DNA of 64,000 bases from Rhodobacterales bacterium. GTDB taxonomy: Bacteria > Pseudomonadota > Alphaproteobacteria > Caulobacterales > Hyphomonadaceae. Under the pieces are notes generated by a model. The model did not search any database. It was given only the letters and a program-made list of their open reading frames with translations, and had not been told where the DNA came from. Positions 52,935 to 62,212 of the stretch are shown here, piece after piece (the stretch's first letter is position 1; each line of letters starts with the position of its first letter). Location of the stretch: NCBI GenBank assembly GCA_014763715.1, contig JACXUV010000002.1, positions 124,001 to 188,000 on the forward strand. The letters run 5' to 3'. A program made the translations under genes and the position numbers.

Positions 52935-54206
52935 ATGGCCCGTGTCATCGCTATCATCGCCCCCCTCGCAATCATCGCCGGTCTTGGCGTCGGCGGCACA
53001 TTCGTCCTGCAGAACCTGAAGCCGAAACCGGAGAAGGCCGAAGAAGCCCGCGTCGGCCTAAACGTATTTGCCGAGAAGGTTCGCCGCGGCGATCTTCAGA
53101 TCACGGTCGAAGCACAGGGTGAAGTGCGCCCACGCCGCGAGATCGTGGTGGCGCCGCAAATCTCCGGCCGCATCGCCTATGTCTCGCCGGACTTTATCGA
53201 TGGCGGCTTCATCAAGCAGGGCCAGGTCCTGATCCGTGTCGAGGCAGCGGATTATGAACTGGCCGTTGTCCGCGCCCGTTCCGGCGTGGCCTCTGCCGAA
53301 CAGACGCTGACCCGCGAAATCGCCGAAGCTGAACTCGCCCGTCAGGACATCGAGGATCTCGGCCTGGCGGATGCCTCCCCCCTTGCCCGCCGCGAACCGC
53401 AGCTCGCCCAGGCCCGCGCCGCACTCGACGCCGCCAAGGCGCAGCTGAAGGATGCCGAACTCGCGCTGGAGCGGACAGCGGTCTACGCCCCCTTCTCCGG
53501 CCGTGTGTGGGAACGCGATGTGGACATCGGTCAGGTGGTCGCCACAGGCCAGTCGCTGGGTCGCATCTTCGCAAATGATGTCGTGGAAGTGTCGCTGCCG
53601 CTGGATGACGAGGAAATGGGCCGCCTCGGCCTGCCGCTCGCCTTTGCCGCCAGTACCAACGAGCCCGGCCCGAAAGTTGACTTCACCGCCGTCGTCGGAG
53701 GAGTCGAACGCCACTGGACAGGCGAAGTCGTCCGGACGGCAGCCGCGGTCAACTCCCAGACCCGTCAAATCAACGTGATTGCCGAACTCCAGGATCCTTA
53801 TGGCAGGGGTGCGGACAATGGCGCCCCCATGGCGCCCGGCCTGTTCGTCAACGCCGTCATCGAAGGCAAGACGATCCCGGATGTACTGATCGCGCCCCGC
53901 GCCTCGCTGCGCGGCGACGACCGGATCTTCATCGGCGATGCCGAAAAGGGCACGCTGTCTGTCCGGACGGTGGACCTGATCTATTCCGATCCGCACGGCG
54001 CTTATGTCCGCACAGGCATCGACGAGGGCGAGTTCGCCGTGACCTCCCCCATCCAGGCCGCCTTCGACGGGATGAACATCACTGTGATGGAGCGCCAGGC
54101 CGACGGCACCATCAAGACCTATGAACCGGTGAAAGACACGCCGGACGAGGAAGAACACGAGGAAACCGCCATGCGCCTGACCAGCGCCAAGGGAGCCGCC
54201 GAATGA
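52935..54206 (+). CDS. RND efflux periplasmic adaptor (membrane fusion protein)
   Basis: 423 residues, anchored by an N-terminal helix (VIAIIAPLAIIAGLGVGGTFVL). It has a lipoyl/barrel core split by an alpha-helical hairpin (about residues 95-190) and ends in a charged tail rich in Glu, DEEEHEETAM. It joins the inner-membrane pump to the outer-membrane channel. A start at 52935 has AGGAGTTTCC before it. Its stop overlaps the pump's start by four bases. Confidence 0.9.
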   Translation: MARVIAIIAPLAIIAGLGVGGTFVLQNLKPKPEKAEEARVGLNVFAEKVRRGDLQITVEAQGEVRPRREIVVAPQISGRIAYVSPDFIDGGFIKQGQVLIRVEAADYELAVVRARSGVASAEQTLTREIAEAELARQDIEDLGLADASPLARREPQLAQARAALDAAKAQLKDAELALERTAVYAPFSGRVWERDVDIGQVVATGQSLGRIFANDVVEVSLPLDDEEMGRLGLPLAFAASTNEPGPKVDFTAVVGGVERHWTGEVVRTAAAVNSQTRQINVIAELQDPYGRGADNGAPMAPGLFVNAVIEGKTIPDVLIAPRASLRGDDRIFIGDAEKGTLSVRTVDLIYSDPHGAYVRTGIDEGEFAVTSPIQAAFDGMNITVMERQADGTIKTYEPVKDTPDEEEHEETAMRLTSAKGAAE

Positions 54207-57200
54207 ACGGGATCGTCGCCTGGTTCGCCCGCAACGCCGTTGCCGCAAACCTTCTCATGATCGTCTGCTTCGTCGGTGGCATCTTCGGATACACCGCGAT
54301 GGAACGGGAAATGTTCCCGGTTGGCACCTTCAATGGCGCAACCGTTTCGATGGCCTGGCCCGGCGCTTCGCCGCAGGACATCGAAGAGCAGATCGTGACC
54401 CGAATCGAGGAAGCCGTGGCCGATCTCGACGGCGTAAAACGTATTACCTCGACGTCTACGGAAGGGTCCGGCTGGGTCAATATCGAAGGCCAGAACGACA
54501 TCGACATGATGCAGTTCCTGGACGAGGTGAAACTCCGCATCGACCAGATCAACAATCTGCCGCAAGCCGCGTTCCAGCCACAGGTTCAACGCTGGGAGAA
54601 TCGTGGCCAGTTCATGGGCCTCGCCGTGCATGGCAAGGTCGACGGACGGGAACTGAAACGCCTCGGGGACCGGGTACGCGATGACATCGCGCAGCTGCCT
54701 GGCGGCGAACTTGCCGAGTTGCAGGGCACGCTGGATGAACAGGTGAACATCGAAGTCACCGAGGAATCACTGCGCCGTTTCGGCCTTAGCTTTGGCGACG
54801 TGGCCAATGCCATCCGTCAGTCGTCCCTCAACTCGTCCGGCGGCCGGATCGAATCCTCGACCGGCGATGTTTCGATCACGACCCGCCAGCTGGCCGACAC
54901 GAAAGACCAGTTCAACAAGATCATCATCCGCCAGACCACTGAAGAGGGCACCGTCCGCGTCGAGGATGTGGCCGACGTTATCGACGGCTTCGTCTCCGAC
55001 AAGTTCAGCGCTCTCTATGGCGGCGAGCCAACAGCCTTCGTCATGATCCCCGCACCGGACAAGATGGATGTCGTGAAATACACCAAGGGCTTCCGCGACT
55101 ATGTGGAACGCGCCAACGACCCCAAAAACGGCATCCTGCCGCAAGGCGTGAAGATCGACATCCTCTGGGACGATTCCGAAGCCTTCAACGACCGCATGGA
55201 TCTGATCATGTCGTCAGCGATGCAGGGTGCAGTGCTGGTGATGATCGTGCTGTTGCTGTTCCTCCGCCCGACGGTGGCCCTCTGGGTGACAGTGGGCATC
55301 ATGACGGCGTTCGGCGGCGGCATTCTGATCCTTCCCTATCTCGGCGTGTCCTGGAACATCCTGTCCACCTTTGCCGTGCTCCTTGTGATCGGGGTTATCG
55401 TGGATGATGCGATCGTCGTGGGGGAAAACATCCACAAGGAAGTCGAGAGCGGCCGGCGTGAAGGCCTGGATGCCGCCATTGTTGGCACACAGATGGTTCT
55501 GAAGCCGATCATTTTCGGCGTCCTGACCACGATCATCGCCTTCCTTCCCTGGGCCTTTCTCAGCGGTCCAGAGCGGCAGTTCACCCAGCAGATCACTTTC
55601 GTTGTGGTCGCCGCCCTCTCCTTCTCGATCATCGAATGTATGCTGATCCTGCCGGCGCACCTTGCGCACATGAAGAAGCAGAGCTTCGACGGCGCGAGCG
55701 GCGCGTTCATGAAGATCCAGCGGCGGATCGCCGACAGCCTGCTGTGGTTTGCGAACTACATTTACAAGCCAGCACTCGAATTTGCGCTGCACTACCGGTA
55801 TGCGACGACGGCATTCTTCTTCTGCCTTTTTTACCTGGCCTTCAGCCTGTCCAGCCTGAAATTCGTACCTTTCCAGTTCATGCCCGAGATCGAAGCAGAC
55901 CTGATCCAGGTACAGATCGAGATGCCGGACGGCACACCTTATGAGCGCCTCATCCAGGTGCGCGACCAGTTGCAGGCCGGCATCGAGAAAAGCGAAGAGC
56001 AGACCAAGCGGGAACATCCCGAAATCAAGGACGGCCTGATCCGGGATGCGTCCGTGATTGCCTATGGCACGAACGTTCGCGCCTTCGTCGGTCTCGCTGC
56101 ACCGGAAGACCGGCCGGATACGATCCGGTCCAAGGACCTCGCCGAAATCCTGCGGGACAATGTCGGTGAGATCCAGGATGCCGAGGAGATCAATTTCGCC
56201 TTCACCTTCAATGACAGCGACACGGGCGTCCGGTTTGCGCTCAGCAACCAGAACCTCGATCACCTGCGCGACGCCGCAGACGTCGTGAAGGCCCAGCTGG
56301 CAACCTATTCCAGCGTCTATGATATCGGCGACAACCTGTCTTCAGCCGCCGAAGAAATCCGGATCAGCATGAAGCCCGGCGCCGAAACGCTTGGCGTCAC
56401 GCTTGCAGATGTCTCACGCCAGCTGCGCCAGGCCTATTACGGCGAGGAAGTCCAGCGCCTCCCGCGCGAGGGCGAAGACGTCCGCGTCATGGTGCGCCTG
56501 CCGGAATCGGCACGCGAGAACCTGGACAGTCTCAACTCGCTTCGTGTGCGTACCACTGACGGTCGCGAGATCCCGGTGACACAGGTTGCCGACTTCTCTT
56601 ATGCTCCCGGCATCAACCGTATCCAGCGGCGCGACCGGATGCGTTCGGTCTATGTCTTTGCCGAAGTGAAGGGCGAAGGCGGGCGCGGCGAAATCATGTC
56701 CGACATGGAAGAGAACTTCTGGCCTGACTTCCAGAAACGCTTCCCGGACATCAAACGCGGTGAAGCCGGCGGCTTTGAGGAAGAAAACCAGTTCATGAGC
56801 GAAATCGGCCGACTGACTCTGATGGCAATCGGTGCGATGTACATCCTGCTGGCAATCGCCTTCCGGTCCTATGCCCAGCCAATTCTGCTAATGATGGCCT
56901 TGCCCTTTGCCTATGCCGGCGCGCTGTTCGGTCTCTGGCTCTGGGACACGCCGATGGCCCTGTTCTCCTTCTTCGGGATTGCAGCCGCTGCCGGGGTCGT
57001 CATCAACGACAACCTGGTGCTGATCGACTATGTCAATAAACGCCGGGACGAAGGCGCCGGTGCCGTCCAGGCCCTGGTCGATGCAGGCGTCTCACGTTTC
57101 CGTCCGATCCTGCTGACTTCGCTGACAACAATGGTCGGGATCCTGCCACTGCTCTCGCAGCGCTCGGTGCAGGCCCAGTTCCTCAAGCCCATGCTCGTGG

Positions 57201-57424
57201 CGCTCGGATCGGCGGTCGGGTTCGCGCTCTTCATCTCGCTGTTCCTGGTACCCGCGCTCTATGTGATCGGTGCGGAGATCAAGCGGGTCTTCGCCTGGAC
57301 ATGGGGCGGCCAGCCATTCCGCCATATCGGCGATGGATACACCGGACACGTGACGATCGACGAAGAAGAATTGATCGGGACCAGCAGTAACAGCGGCAAT
57401 CCGCCTATGGCGCCAGCTGAATGA
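54203..57424 (+). CDS. RND efflux pump inner-membrane transporter
   Basis: 1073 residues with the expected 12 membrane helices and two large periplasmic loops. Proton-relay segment VIGVIVDDAIVVGENIHKEV in helix 4 keeps the paired aspartates of the family. C-terminal helices include PFAYAGALFGLWLWDTPMALFSFFGIAAAAGVVINDNLVLIDYV. It extrudes drugs, metals or lipids using the proton gradient. The overall pattern resembles the HAE/AcrB-like class rather than heavy-metal CusA, but the substrate is unknown. Confidence 0.93.
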   Translation: MNGIVAWFARNAVAANLLMIVCFVGGIFGYTAMEREMFPVGTFNGATVSMAWPGASPQDIEEQIVTRIEEAVADLDGVKRITSTSTEGSGWVNIEGQNDIDMMQFLDEVKLRIDQINNLPQAAFQPQVQRWENRGQFMGLAVHGKVDGRELKRLGDRVRDDIAQLPGGELAELQGTLDEQVNIEVTEESLRRFGLSFGDVANAIRQSSLNSSGGRIESSTGDVSITTRQLADTKDQFNKIIIRQTTEEGTVRVEDVADVIDGFVSDKFSALYGGEPTAFVMIPAPDKMDVVKYTKGFRDYVERANDPKNGILPQGVKIDILWDDSEAFNDRMDLIMSSAMQGAVLVMIVLLLFLRPTVALWVTVGIMTAFGGGILILPYLGVSWNILSTFAVLLVIGVIVDDAIVVGENIHKEVESGRREGLDAAIVGTQMVLKPIIFGVLTTIIAFLPWAFLSGPERQFTQQITFVVVAALSFSIIECMLILPAHLAHMKKQSFDGASGAFMKIQRRIADSLLWFANYIYKPALEFALHYRYATTAFFFCLFYLAFSLSSLKFVPFQFMPEIEADLIQVQIEMPDGTPYERLIQVRDQLQAGIEKSEEQTKREHPEIKDGLIRDASVIAYGTNVRAFVGLAAPEDRPDTIRSKDLAEILRDNVGEIQDAEEINFAFTFNDSDTGVRFALSNQNLDHLRDAADVVKAQLATYSSVYDIGDNLSSAAEEIRISMKPGAETLGVTLADVSRQLRQAYYGEEVQRLPREGEDVRVMVRLPESARENLDSLNSLRVRTTDGREIPVTQVADFSYAPGINRIQRRDRMRSVYVFAEVKGEGGRGEIMSDMEENFWPDFQKRFPDIKRGEAGGFEEENQFMSEIGRLTLMAIGAMYILLAIAFRSYAQPILLMMALPFAYAGALFGLWLWDTPMALFSFFGIAAAAGVVINDNLVLIDYVNKRRDEGAGAVQALVDAGVSRFRPILLTSLTTMVGILPLLSQRSVQAQFLKPMLVALGSAVGFALFISLFLVPALYVIGAEIKRVFAWTWGGQPFRHIGDGYTGHVTIDEEELIGTSSNSGNPPMAPAE

Positions 57425-57447
57425 TCTGCTACCACAACGTTATGAAG

Positions 57448-57476
57448 CATGCCCCCTGTTCGCTGCAGGGGGCATG
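57448..57476 (+). terminator. Stem-loop after the RND operon
   Basis: Perfect 11-bp stem CATGCCCCCTG / CAGGGGGCATG with loop TTCGCTG, 24 bases past the pump's stop. Only a short AGATTTG follows, so termination may be Rho-assisted. Confidence 0.6.
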
Positions 57477-57501
57477 AGATTTGAGCAAGGAGAGACTCAG
57501 A

Positions 57502-59691
57502 ATGAAACACCTTCTGATGGGCACCGCTGCAATCGCATTGCTGGCCGGGTGCGCACCCAAGCCATCCACCCCCGCTGAATCGGCAACGACTGCGGCGACA
57601 GAAGCCTCTGCCCCGCCGGTGGCCAATGCAGACGGCAAGTATGAAACCAGTGAAGGCCTGCAACTCTCTGCGCCGGACTATTGGGGAAACTGGGGCATCG
57701 ACCTCAGCGTTCAGAATACGGACGTTAAACCAGGAAATGATTTCTATGCCTGGACCAATGGCAAATGGCTCGACTCATTTGTGATCCCGTCCGACCGCTC
57801 CCGTTACGGCTCGTTCGACCTCCTGGCCGAAAAGTCCGAACAGCGCGTCCGCAAGATCATTGATGACCTGGCCGCATCCAAGCCATCGACCGACACGCCA
57901 GAAGGCAAGGTCGCAGCTTATTACAATGCCTATCTCGACACCGACGCCATCAATGCTGCAGGGCTCGCCCCGGCACAGCCCTATCTGGACAAGATCAACG
58001 CCATCCAGTCGCTGGACGATCTCGCCGTTCTCTTCGCTACGCCTGGCTTCAGTTCCCCCGTCGGCGGCTTCGTCTTCGCTGACGACAAAGACCCGGACAC
58101 GAACATCTTCCAGATGCGCATCAGCGGTCTCGGCCTGCCGGACCGTGACTATTACCTGAAGACAGATGACAAATCAGTCGAGCTGCGCGCAAAATACCTC
58201 GAGCTCGTCACCTTCATGCTGGAAAAAGCTGGCTACGAAGACGCTGCTGGCGAAGCACAAAAAGTGCTGGACCTCGAGACCGAGATCGCCAAATCCGACT
58301 GGGATCGCGCCCTCGCACGCAATCCTGACATTACCTACAACAAGGTGAGCAAGGGTGACCTCGTCGCAATGGCAGGCGACTTCCCGCTGGTCCGGGCCCT
58401 GGATACGATGGGTGTGGGCGGCGAGACGGAATTCCTCGTCGCGGAAATCCCGCCGACCCAGGAAGAACTCGACGCGGCCGGCATCTCTGCTGAAGACGCC
58501 ACCAAGCTTGGCGGCGGTTTCCCGGCCATGTTCCAGATTGTCCGCGACACACCGCTGGACACCTGGAAGGCTTACCTGACCGCGCATTTCCTGTCTGACT
58601 TCTCCAGCGTCCTGCCCAAGGACATCGACGATGCAGACTTCGCCTTCTACGGCACGGCGCTGCGTGGCCAGCCGGAACAACGCGAACGCTGGAAGCGTGC
58701 CGTCCAGGCAACGCAGGGCACGCTGGGCGAAGCCATCGGCAAAGTATTCGTCGAGCGCTACTTCCCACCGGAAAACAAAGCTGCGATGGACGACCTTGTG
58801 CAAAACCTGCGCAAGGCAATGGCGGCAAACCTCGAAGACCTCGGCTGGATGAGCGAAGCCACCAAAGTGAAAGCCGAAGCCAAGCTCGACGCCTTCACGC
58901 CGAAGATCGGCTATCCGGATGAGTTCAAGACCTATGACACGCTCGTCGTTGGCAACAATGCGCTGGACAATGCCGTCGCAGCCCAGAAATGGGCAACCGA
59001 GGACAATATCGCTGATCTCGGCAAGCCGGTGGACAAGACCCGCTGGTTCATGACGCCTCAGACGATCAACGCCTATTACAATCCCTCCTTCAACGAGATC
59101 GTGTTCCCGGCAGCCATCCTGCAGCCGCCCTTCTTCAACATCTCGGCGGATCCGGCTGTGAACTATGGCGCGATTGGCGGCGTCATCGGGCACGAAATGG
59201 GACACGGCTTTGACGACCAGGGCGCCAAGTATGATGGCGATGGTGTGCTCAAGAACTGGTGGACGGAAGAAGACCTGGCGGCCTTCCGCCAGCTGGGGGA
59301 TGCCCTGGCCCGCCAATATTCCTCCTATTGTCCGCTCGATGATGGTGAGACCTGCGTGAACGGCCGGCTGACGCTGGGCGAGAACATCGGCGACCTTGGG
59401 GGCCTCTCCCTCGCCTACCGGGCCTACAAGATGTCGCTTAATGGCGAGGAAGCCCCGGTGATCGACGGGCTGACCGGCGACCAGCGCTTCTTCATGTCCT
59501 GGGCCCAGGTCTGGCGCTCGAAATACCGGGATGAAGCGACCCGCCAGCAGATGCTGACCGATCCGCACTCGCCGCCGAACTATCGGGTCAACGGCATCGT
59601 CCGGAACCTGGATGAGTGGTACGCCGCGTTTGATATTCAGCCGGGCGATGCGCTTTACCTGCCTCCGGAAGAGCGGGTCCGCATCTGGTAG
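57502..59691 (+). CDS. M13 zinc metalloendopeptidase lipoprotein (PepO/neprilysin type)
   Basis: 729 residues. The lipobox LLAGCAP predicts a lipid-anchored periplasmic or surface peptidase. The zinc motif is H564-E565-x-x-H568 in VIGHEMGHGFDDQG, with the third ligand E627 and Asp631 in GENIGDLGGLSLAY. Substrates are usually short peptides, and members occur with export pathways. ATG 57502 (GGAGAGACTCAGA before it) is chosen over TTG 57481, as it opens the signal sequence directly. A good terminator follows. Confidence 0.92.
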   Translation: MKHLLMGTAAIALLAGCAPKPSTPAESATTAATEASAPPVANADGKYETSEGLQLSAPDYWGNWGIDLSVQNTDVKPGNDFYAWTNGKWLDSFVIPSDRSRYGSFDLLAEKSEQRVRKIIDDLAASKPSTDTPEGKVAAYYNAYLDTDAINAAGLAPAQPYLDKINAIQSLDDLAVLFATPGFSSPVGGFVFADDKDPDTNIFQMRISGLGLPDRDYYLKTDDKSVELRAKYLELVTFMLEKAGYEDAAGEAQKVLDLETEIAKSDWDRALARNPDITYNKVSKGDLVAMAGDFPLVRALDTMGVGGETEFLVAEIPPTQEELDAAGISAEDATKLGGGFPAMFQIVRDTPLDTWKAYLTAHFLSDFSSVLPKDIDDADFAFYGTALRGQPEQRERWKRAVQATQGTLGEAIGKVFVERYFPPENKAAMDDLVQNLRKAMAANLEDLGWMSEATKVKAEAKLDAFTPKIGYPDEFKTYDTLVVGNNALDNAVAAQKWATEDNIADLGKPVDKTRWFMTPQTINAYYNPSFNEIVFPAAILQPPFFNISADPAVNYGAIGGVIGHEMGHGFDDQGAKYDGDGVLKNWWTEEDLAAFRQLGDALARQYSSYCPLDDGETCVNGRLTLGENIGDLGGLSLAYRAYKMSLNGEEAPVIDGLTGDQRFFMSWAQVWRSKYRDEATRQQMLTDPHSPPNYRVNGIVRNLDEWYAAFDIQPGDALYLPPEERVRIW

Positions 59692-59717
59692 ACACGCATA
59701 CAGAATCCTGAAACCTG

Positions 59718-59749
59718 AAGGCGGCGCTACAGATTGCGCCGCCTTTAAC
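59718..59749 (+). terminator. Rho-independent terminator after the M13 peptidase
   Basis: Stem AAGGCGGCGC / GCGCCGCCTT (10 bp) followed by TAACTTGTTT, a moderately good U tract. Confidence 0.75.
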
Positions 59750-59839
59750 TTGTTTGCTCAACAGGATGTTAAGAGTTCAGGTCTACTTTTTGCTTCCTGG
59801 GTGGAGTTGTATCGCGACTGGAGCGCATGAAACTACGCC

Positions 59840-60196
59840 ATGGCCATGAAACCGCGCCTCTTTGGGACAAAGAAACCCGATACGCCTGATCTGGGACGGA
59901 TACAGCGTACGCTGGCCCAACCGTCTCCAGCCATTACCACGCGTCCACGTGGGCCGAACATGGCACGCCAGGAGCGCGCCAAGGTCTACCGCGAAGCCGC
60001 TGTCAGTTACGATTCCGGATATCGCCGGAAAGGCATTGTGCTGGACTACTCCTCGAAAGGGGCTCGGGTTCGGTTCCCGACCAATGAAAGTCTGCCGCCT
60101 ATTGTTTTCCTGCACGCACGCGCCGTTGGGCTGGAAGGCCCTGCCCGGGTCGTCTGGCAACACGGGCTCGAAGCAGGCCTCGCGCTGGAAGGCTGA
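59840..60196 (+). CDS. PilZ-domain protein, probable cyclic-di-GMP binder or relative
   Basis: 118 residues. The first 45 are Pro/Arg-rich. The PilZ core follows with RQERAKVYREAAVSYD and the VLDYSSKGARVRF motif (D/NxSxxGxR type). The RxxxR that grips c-di-GMP is present in a loose form (RAKVYR), so ligand binding is possible but uncertain. ATG 59840 or 59846 may be used. It lies between a terminator and the thiolase gene. Confidence 0.8.
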   Translation: MAMKPRLFGTKKPDTPDLGRIQRTLAQPSPAITTRPRGPNMARQERAKVYREAAVSYDSGYRRKGIVLDYSSKGARVRFPTNESLPPIVFLHARAVGLEGPARVVWQHGLEAGLALEG

Positions 60197-60366
60197 TCCC
60201 CCGGAACGTTTTCTTTCCGTTTCACACCACCGGCCCGCCGAACAATACAACCTGCCCCAGTATGCCGCACCTGCCCTGACCTTTGGTCGGGCTTGACGAG
60301 CCCCCTTGTCAGGCGCTTTGTGCGTTCCGAAGTAGAACAGCACGCAGATGCAGCAAGGAGACGCAT

Positions 60367-61548
60367 ATGGCTGACCAGGATCCGGTCGTAATCGTTGGCA
60401 TGGCCCGTACCCCGATGGGTGGCCTTCTCGGAGACCTCGCCGGTTTCAGCGCAAATGAGCTTGGCGCCATTGCCGTTGAAGCAGCGGTGAAGGAAGCAGG
60501 ACTCGCTCCGGGCGATGCAAATGAGATCATCATGGGCAACTGCCTGCCCGCCGGTCAGGGTCAGGCCCCGGCCCGTCAGGCTGGCTTCAAGGCTGGCCAG
60601 GACAAAGGGCTCGAAGCCGTCACAATCAACAAGATGTGTGGTTCCGGCATGCAGGCCGCTGTCATGGGCCGCAACGCCATCCTCGCAGGCGATGCGAACA
60701 TCGTCATCGCTGGTGGCATGGAATCCATGACCAATGCGCCGCACCTGCTAAACGTCCGCAAGGGCCACAAGTACGGCACCATGGCTGCTGAGGACCATAT
60801 GGCACTCGACGGCCTGTCCGATGCGTACAAAGGCGGCCCGATGGGTCAGTTCGCCGACATGATTGCCAGCGAATACCAGTTCACCCGCGAGCAGCAGGAT
60901 GCCTATGCGCTTGAAACGCTGAAGCGCGCGCAGGAAGCGACCAAGAACGGCAAGTTCAAGCGCGAGATCGCCCCGGTCACCGTGAAAACCCGCAAGGGCG
61001 AAACCGTGGTGGACACCGACCAGCTGCCCCGTGAAGCCATGCCGGACAAGATTCCCCAGCTTAAGCCTGCCTTCTCCAAGGACGGTACGGTGACGGCTGC
61101 CAACGCCTCCGCAATCTCCGACGGTGCCGCTGCCCTCGTCCTGATGAAAAAATCCGAAGCCGAAAAGCGTGGCCTGAAGCCGATCGCGACGATCGTCTCC
61201 TCTTCCAGCCACGCCCATGAACCGGAATACTTCACCACGGCTCCGGTGCCGGCGATGCAAAAAGCACTCAAGAAGGCTGGCTGGGAAGTTTCCGACGTCG
61301 ACCTCTGGGAAATCAACGAAGCCTTCGCGGTCGTCCCGATGATCGCCATGAAGGAACTCGGCATCAGCCAGGACAAACTGAACGTTAACGGCGGCGCCTG
61401 CGCCATGGGTCACCCAATTGGCGCTTCAGGTGCCCGCGTGATCGTCACGCTGCTGGCTGCCTTGGAAGACCGAGGCCTCAAGAAAGGCGTTGCTTCGCTC
61501 TGCATCGGCGGCGGTGAAGGCATCGCCATGTGCCTCGAGCGCGCATAA
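60367..61548 (+). CDS. Acetyl-CoA acetyltransferase (thiolase)
   Basis: 393-residue thiolase. Nucleophile Cys91 is in KMCGSGMQAA. The C-terminal NEAFAVVPM, CAMGHPIGASGAR and CIGGGEGIAM are the other active-site segments. It condenses two acetyl-CoA or cleaves acetoacetyl-CoA, feeding polyhydroxybutyrate or fatty-acid oxidation. ATG 60367 with AAGGAGACGCAT before it is chosen. The length is normal. A strong terminator follows at 61587. Confidence 0.93.
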   Translation: MADQDPVVIVGMARTPMGGLLGDLAGFSANELGAIAVEAAVKEAGLAPGDANEIIMGNCLPAGQGQAPARQAGFKAGQDKGLEAVTINKMCGSGMQAAVMGRNAILAGDANIVIAGGMESMTNAPHLLNVRKGHKYGTMAAEDHMALDGLSDAYKGGPMGQFADMIASEYQFTREQQDAYALETLKRAQEATKNGKFKREIAPVTVKTRKGETVVDTDQLPREAMPDKIPQLKPAFSKDGTVTAANASAISDGAAALVLMKKSEAEKRGLKPIATIVSSSSHAHEPEYFTTAPVPAMQKALKKAGWEVSDVDLWEINEAFAVVPMIAMKELGISQDKLNVNGGACAMGHPIGASGARVIVTLLAALEDRGLKKGVASLCIGGGEGIAMCLERA

Positions 61549-61586
61549 GCCCCTCGCCTGCGGGCGAAACATGACTTAAATTTCAG

Positions 61587-61618
61587 CGAGCCCGGGATAG
61601 TCTCCCGGGCTCGTTTGA
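61587..61618 (+). terminator. Rho-independent terminator after thiolase
   Basis: Perfect 11-bp stem CGAGCCCGGGA / TCCCGGGCTCG with a 5-base loop, then TTTGATT. Confidence 0.85.
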
Positions 61619-61631
61619 TTCTGGAGTCCGC

Positions 61632-62090
61632 ATGATCATCAAGCCCGGCGACTTCGACGACCCGCAAGTCAGGGAACTATTGCGCCAGCACCTGCAAGAC
61701 ATGGCGGACACCTCACCGCCCGGTCACAGCTTCGCTCTGGACCTTTCCGGCCTGCAGCAGCCGGATATAACATTCCTGTCGGTTTGGGACGGGGACACGC
61801 TGCTGGCTATCGGCGCGATGAAACAGCTGGCCGCAGACCATGGCGAATTGAAATCCATGCGCACGCGGAAGGATAGTCTCCGGCGCGGCGCGGCGACAGC
61901 CATGCTGAATGCCTTGCTGGATCTGGCGCGCGCACGCGGCTACCGGCGAGTGAGCCTCGAGACAGGCTCAGGCGAGGCCTTCGAGCCAGCACTTGCGCTC
62001 TATCGCAAGCATGGCTTCAAAAATGGTGACGCCTTCGCCGATTATGTTGGTAGCGCGTTCAACCAGTTCTTCCATCTGGACCTCTCCTGA
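61632..62090 (+). CDS. GNAT-family N-acetyltransferase
   Basis: 152 residues. The acetyl-CoA loop is around RRGAATAMLNALLDLARARGYRRVSLETG, with motif A RxxGxA in the form RRGAATA. The fold and length match single-domain GNAT acetyltransferases (PhnO/YafP-like). It acetylates an amine group on a small molecule or protein, not identifiable here. It starts soon after the thiolase terminator, so it probably has its own promoter. Confidence 0.87.
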   Translation: MIIKPGDFDDPQVRELLRQHLQDMADTSPPGHSFALDLSGLQQPDITFLSVWDGDTLLAIGAMKQLAADHGELKSMRTRKDSLRRGAATAMLNALLDLARARGYRRVSLETGSGEAFEPALALYRKHGFKNGDAFADYVGSAFNQFFHLDLS

Positions 62091-62127
62091 GCACCCGCAG
62101 AAGCGCGTCTTTCGAACCGGGACGAAT

Positions 62128-62152
62128 TGCCTCATTATAAGAGGCATTTTTT
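62128..62152 (+). terminator. Rho-independent terminator after the GNAT gene
   Basis: Stem TGCCTC / GAGGCA with a 7-base AT-rich loop and a run of six T. Confidence 0.8.
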
Positions 62153-62212
62153 GCGCCACTTTCAATGACGCGAAACATCATTGCTGAAGACTACCTAAAG
62201 GAGGTTCGCCCC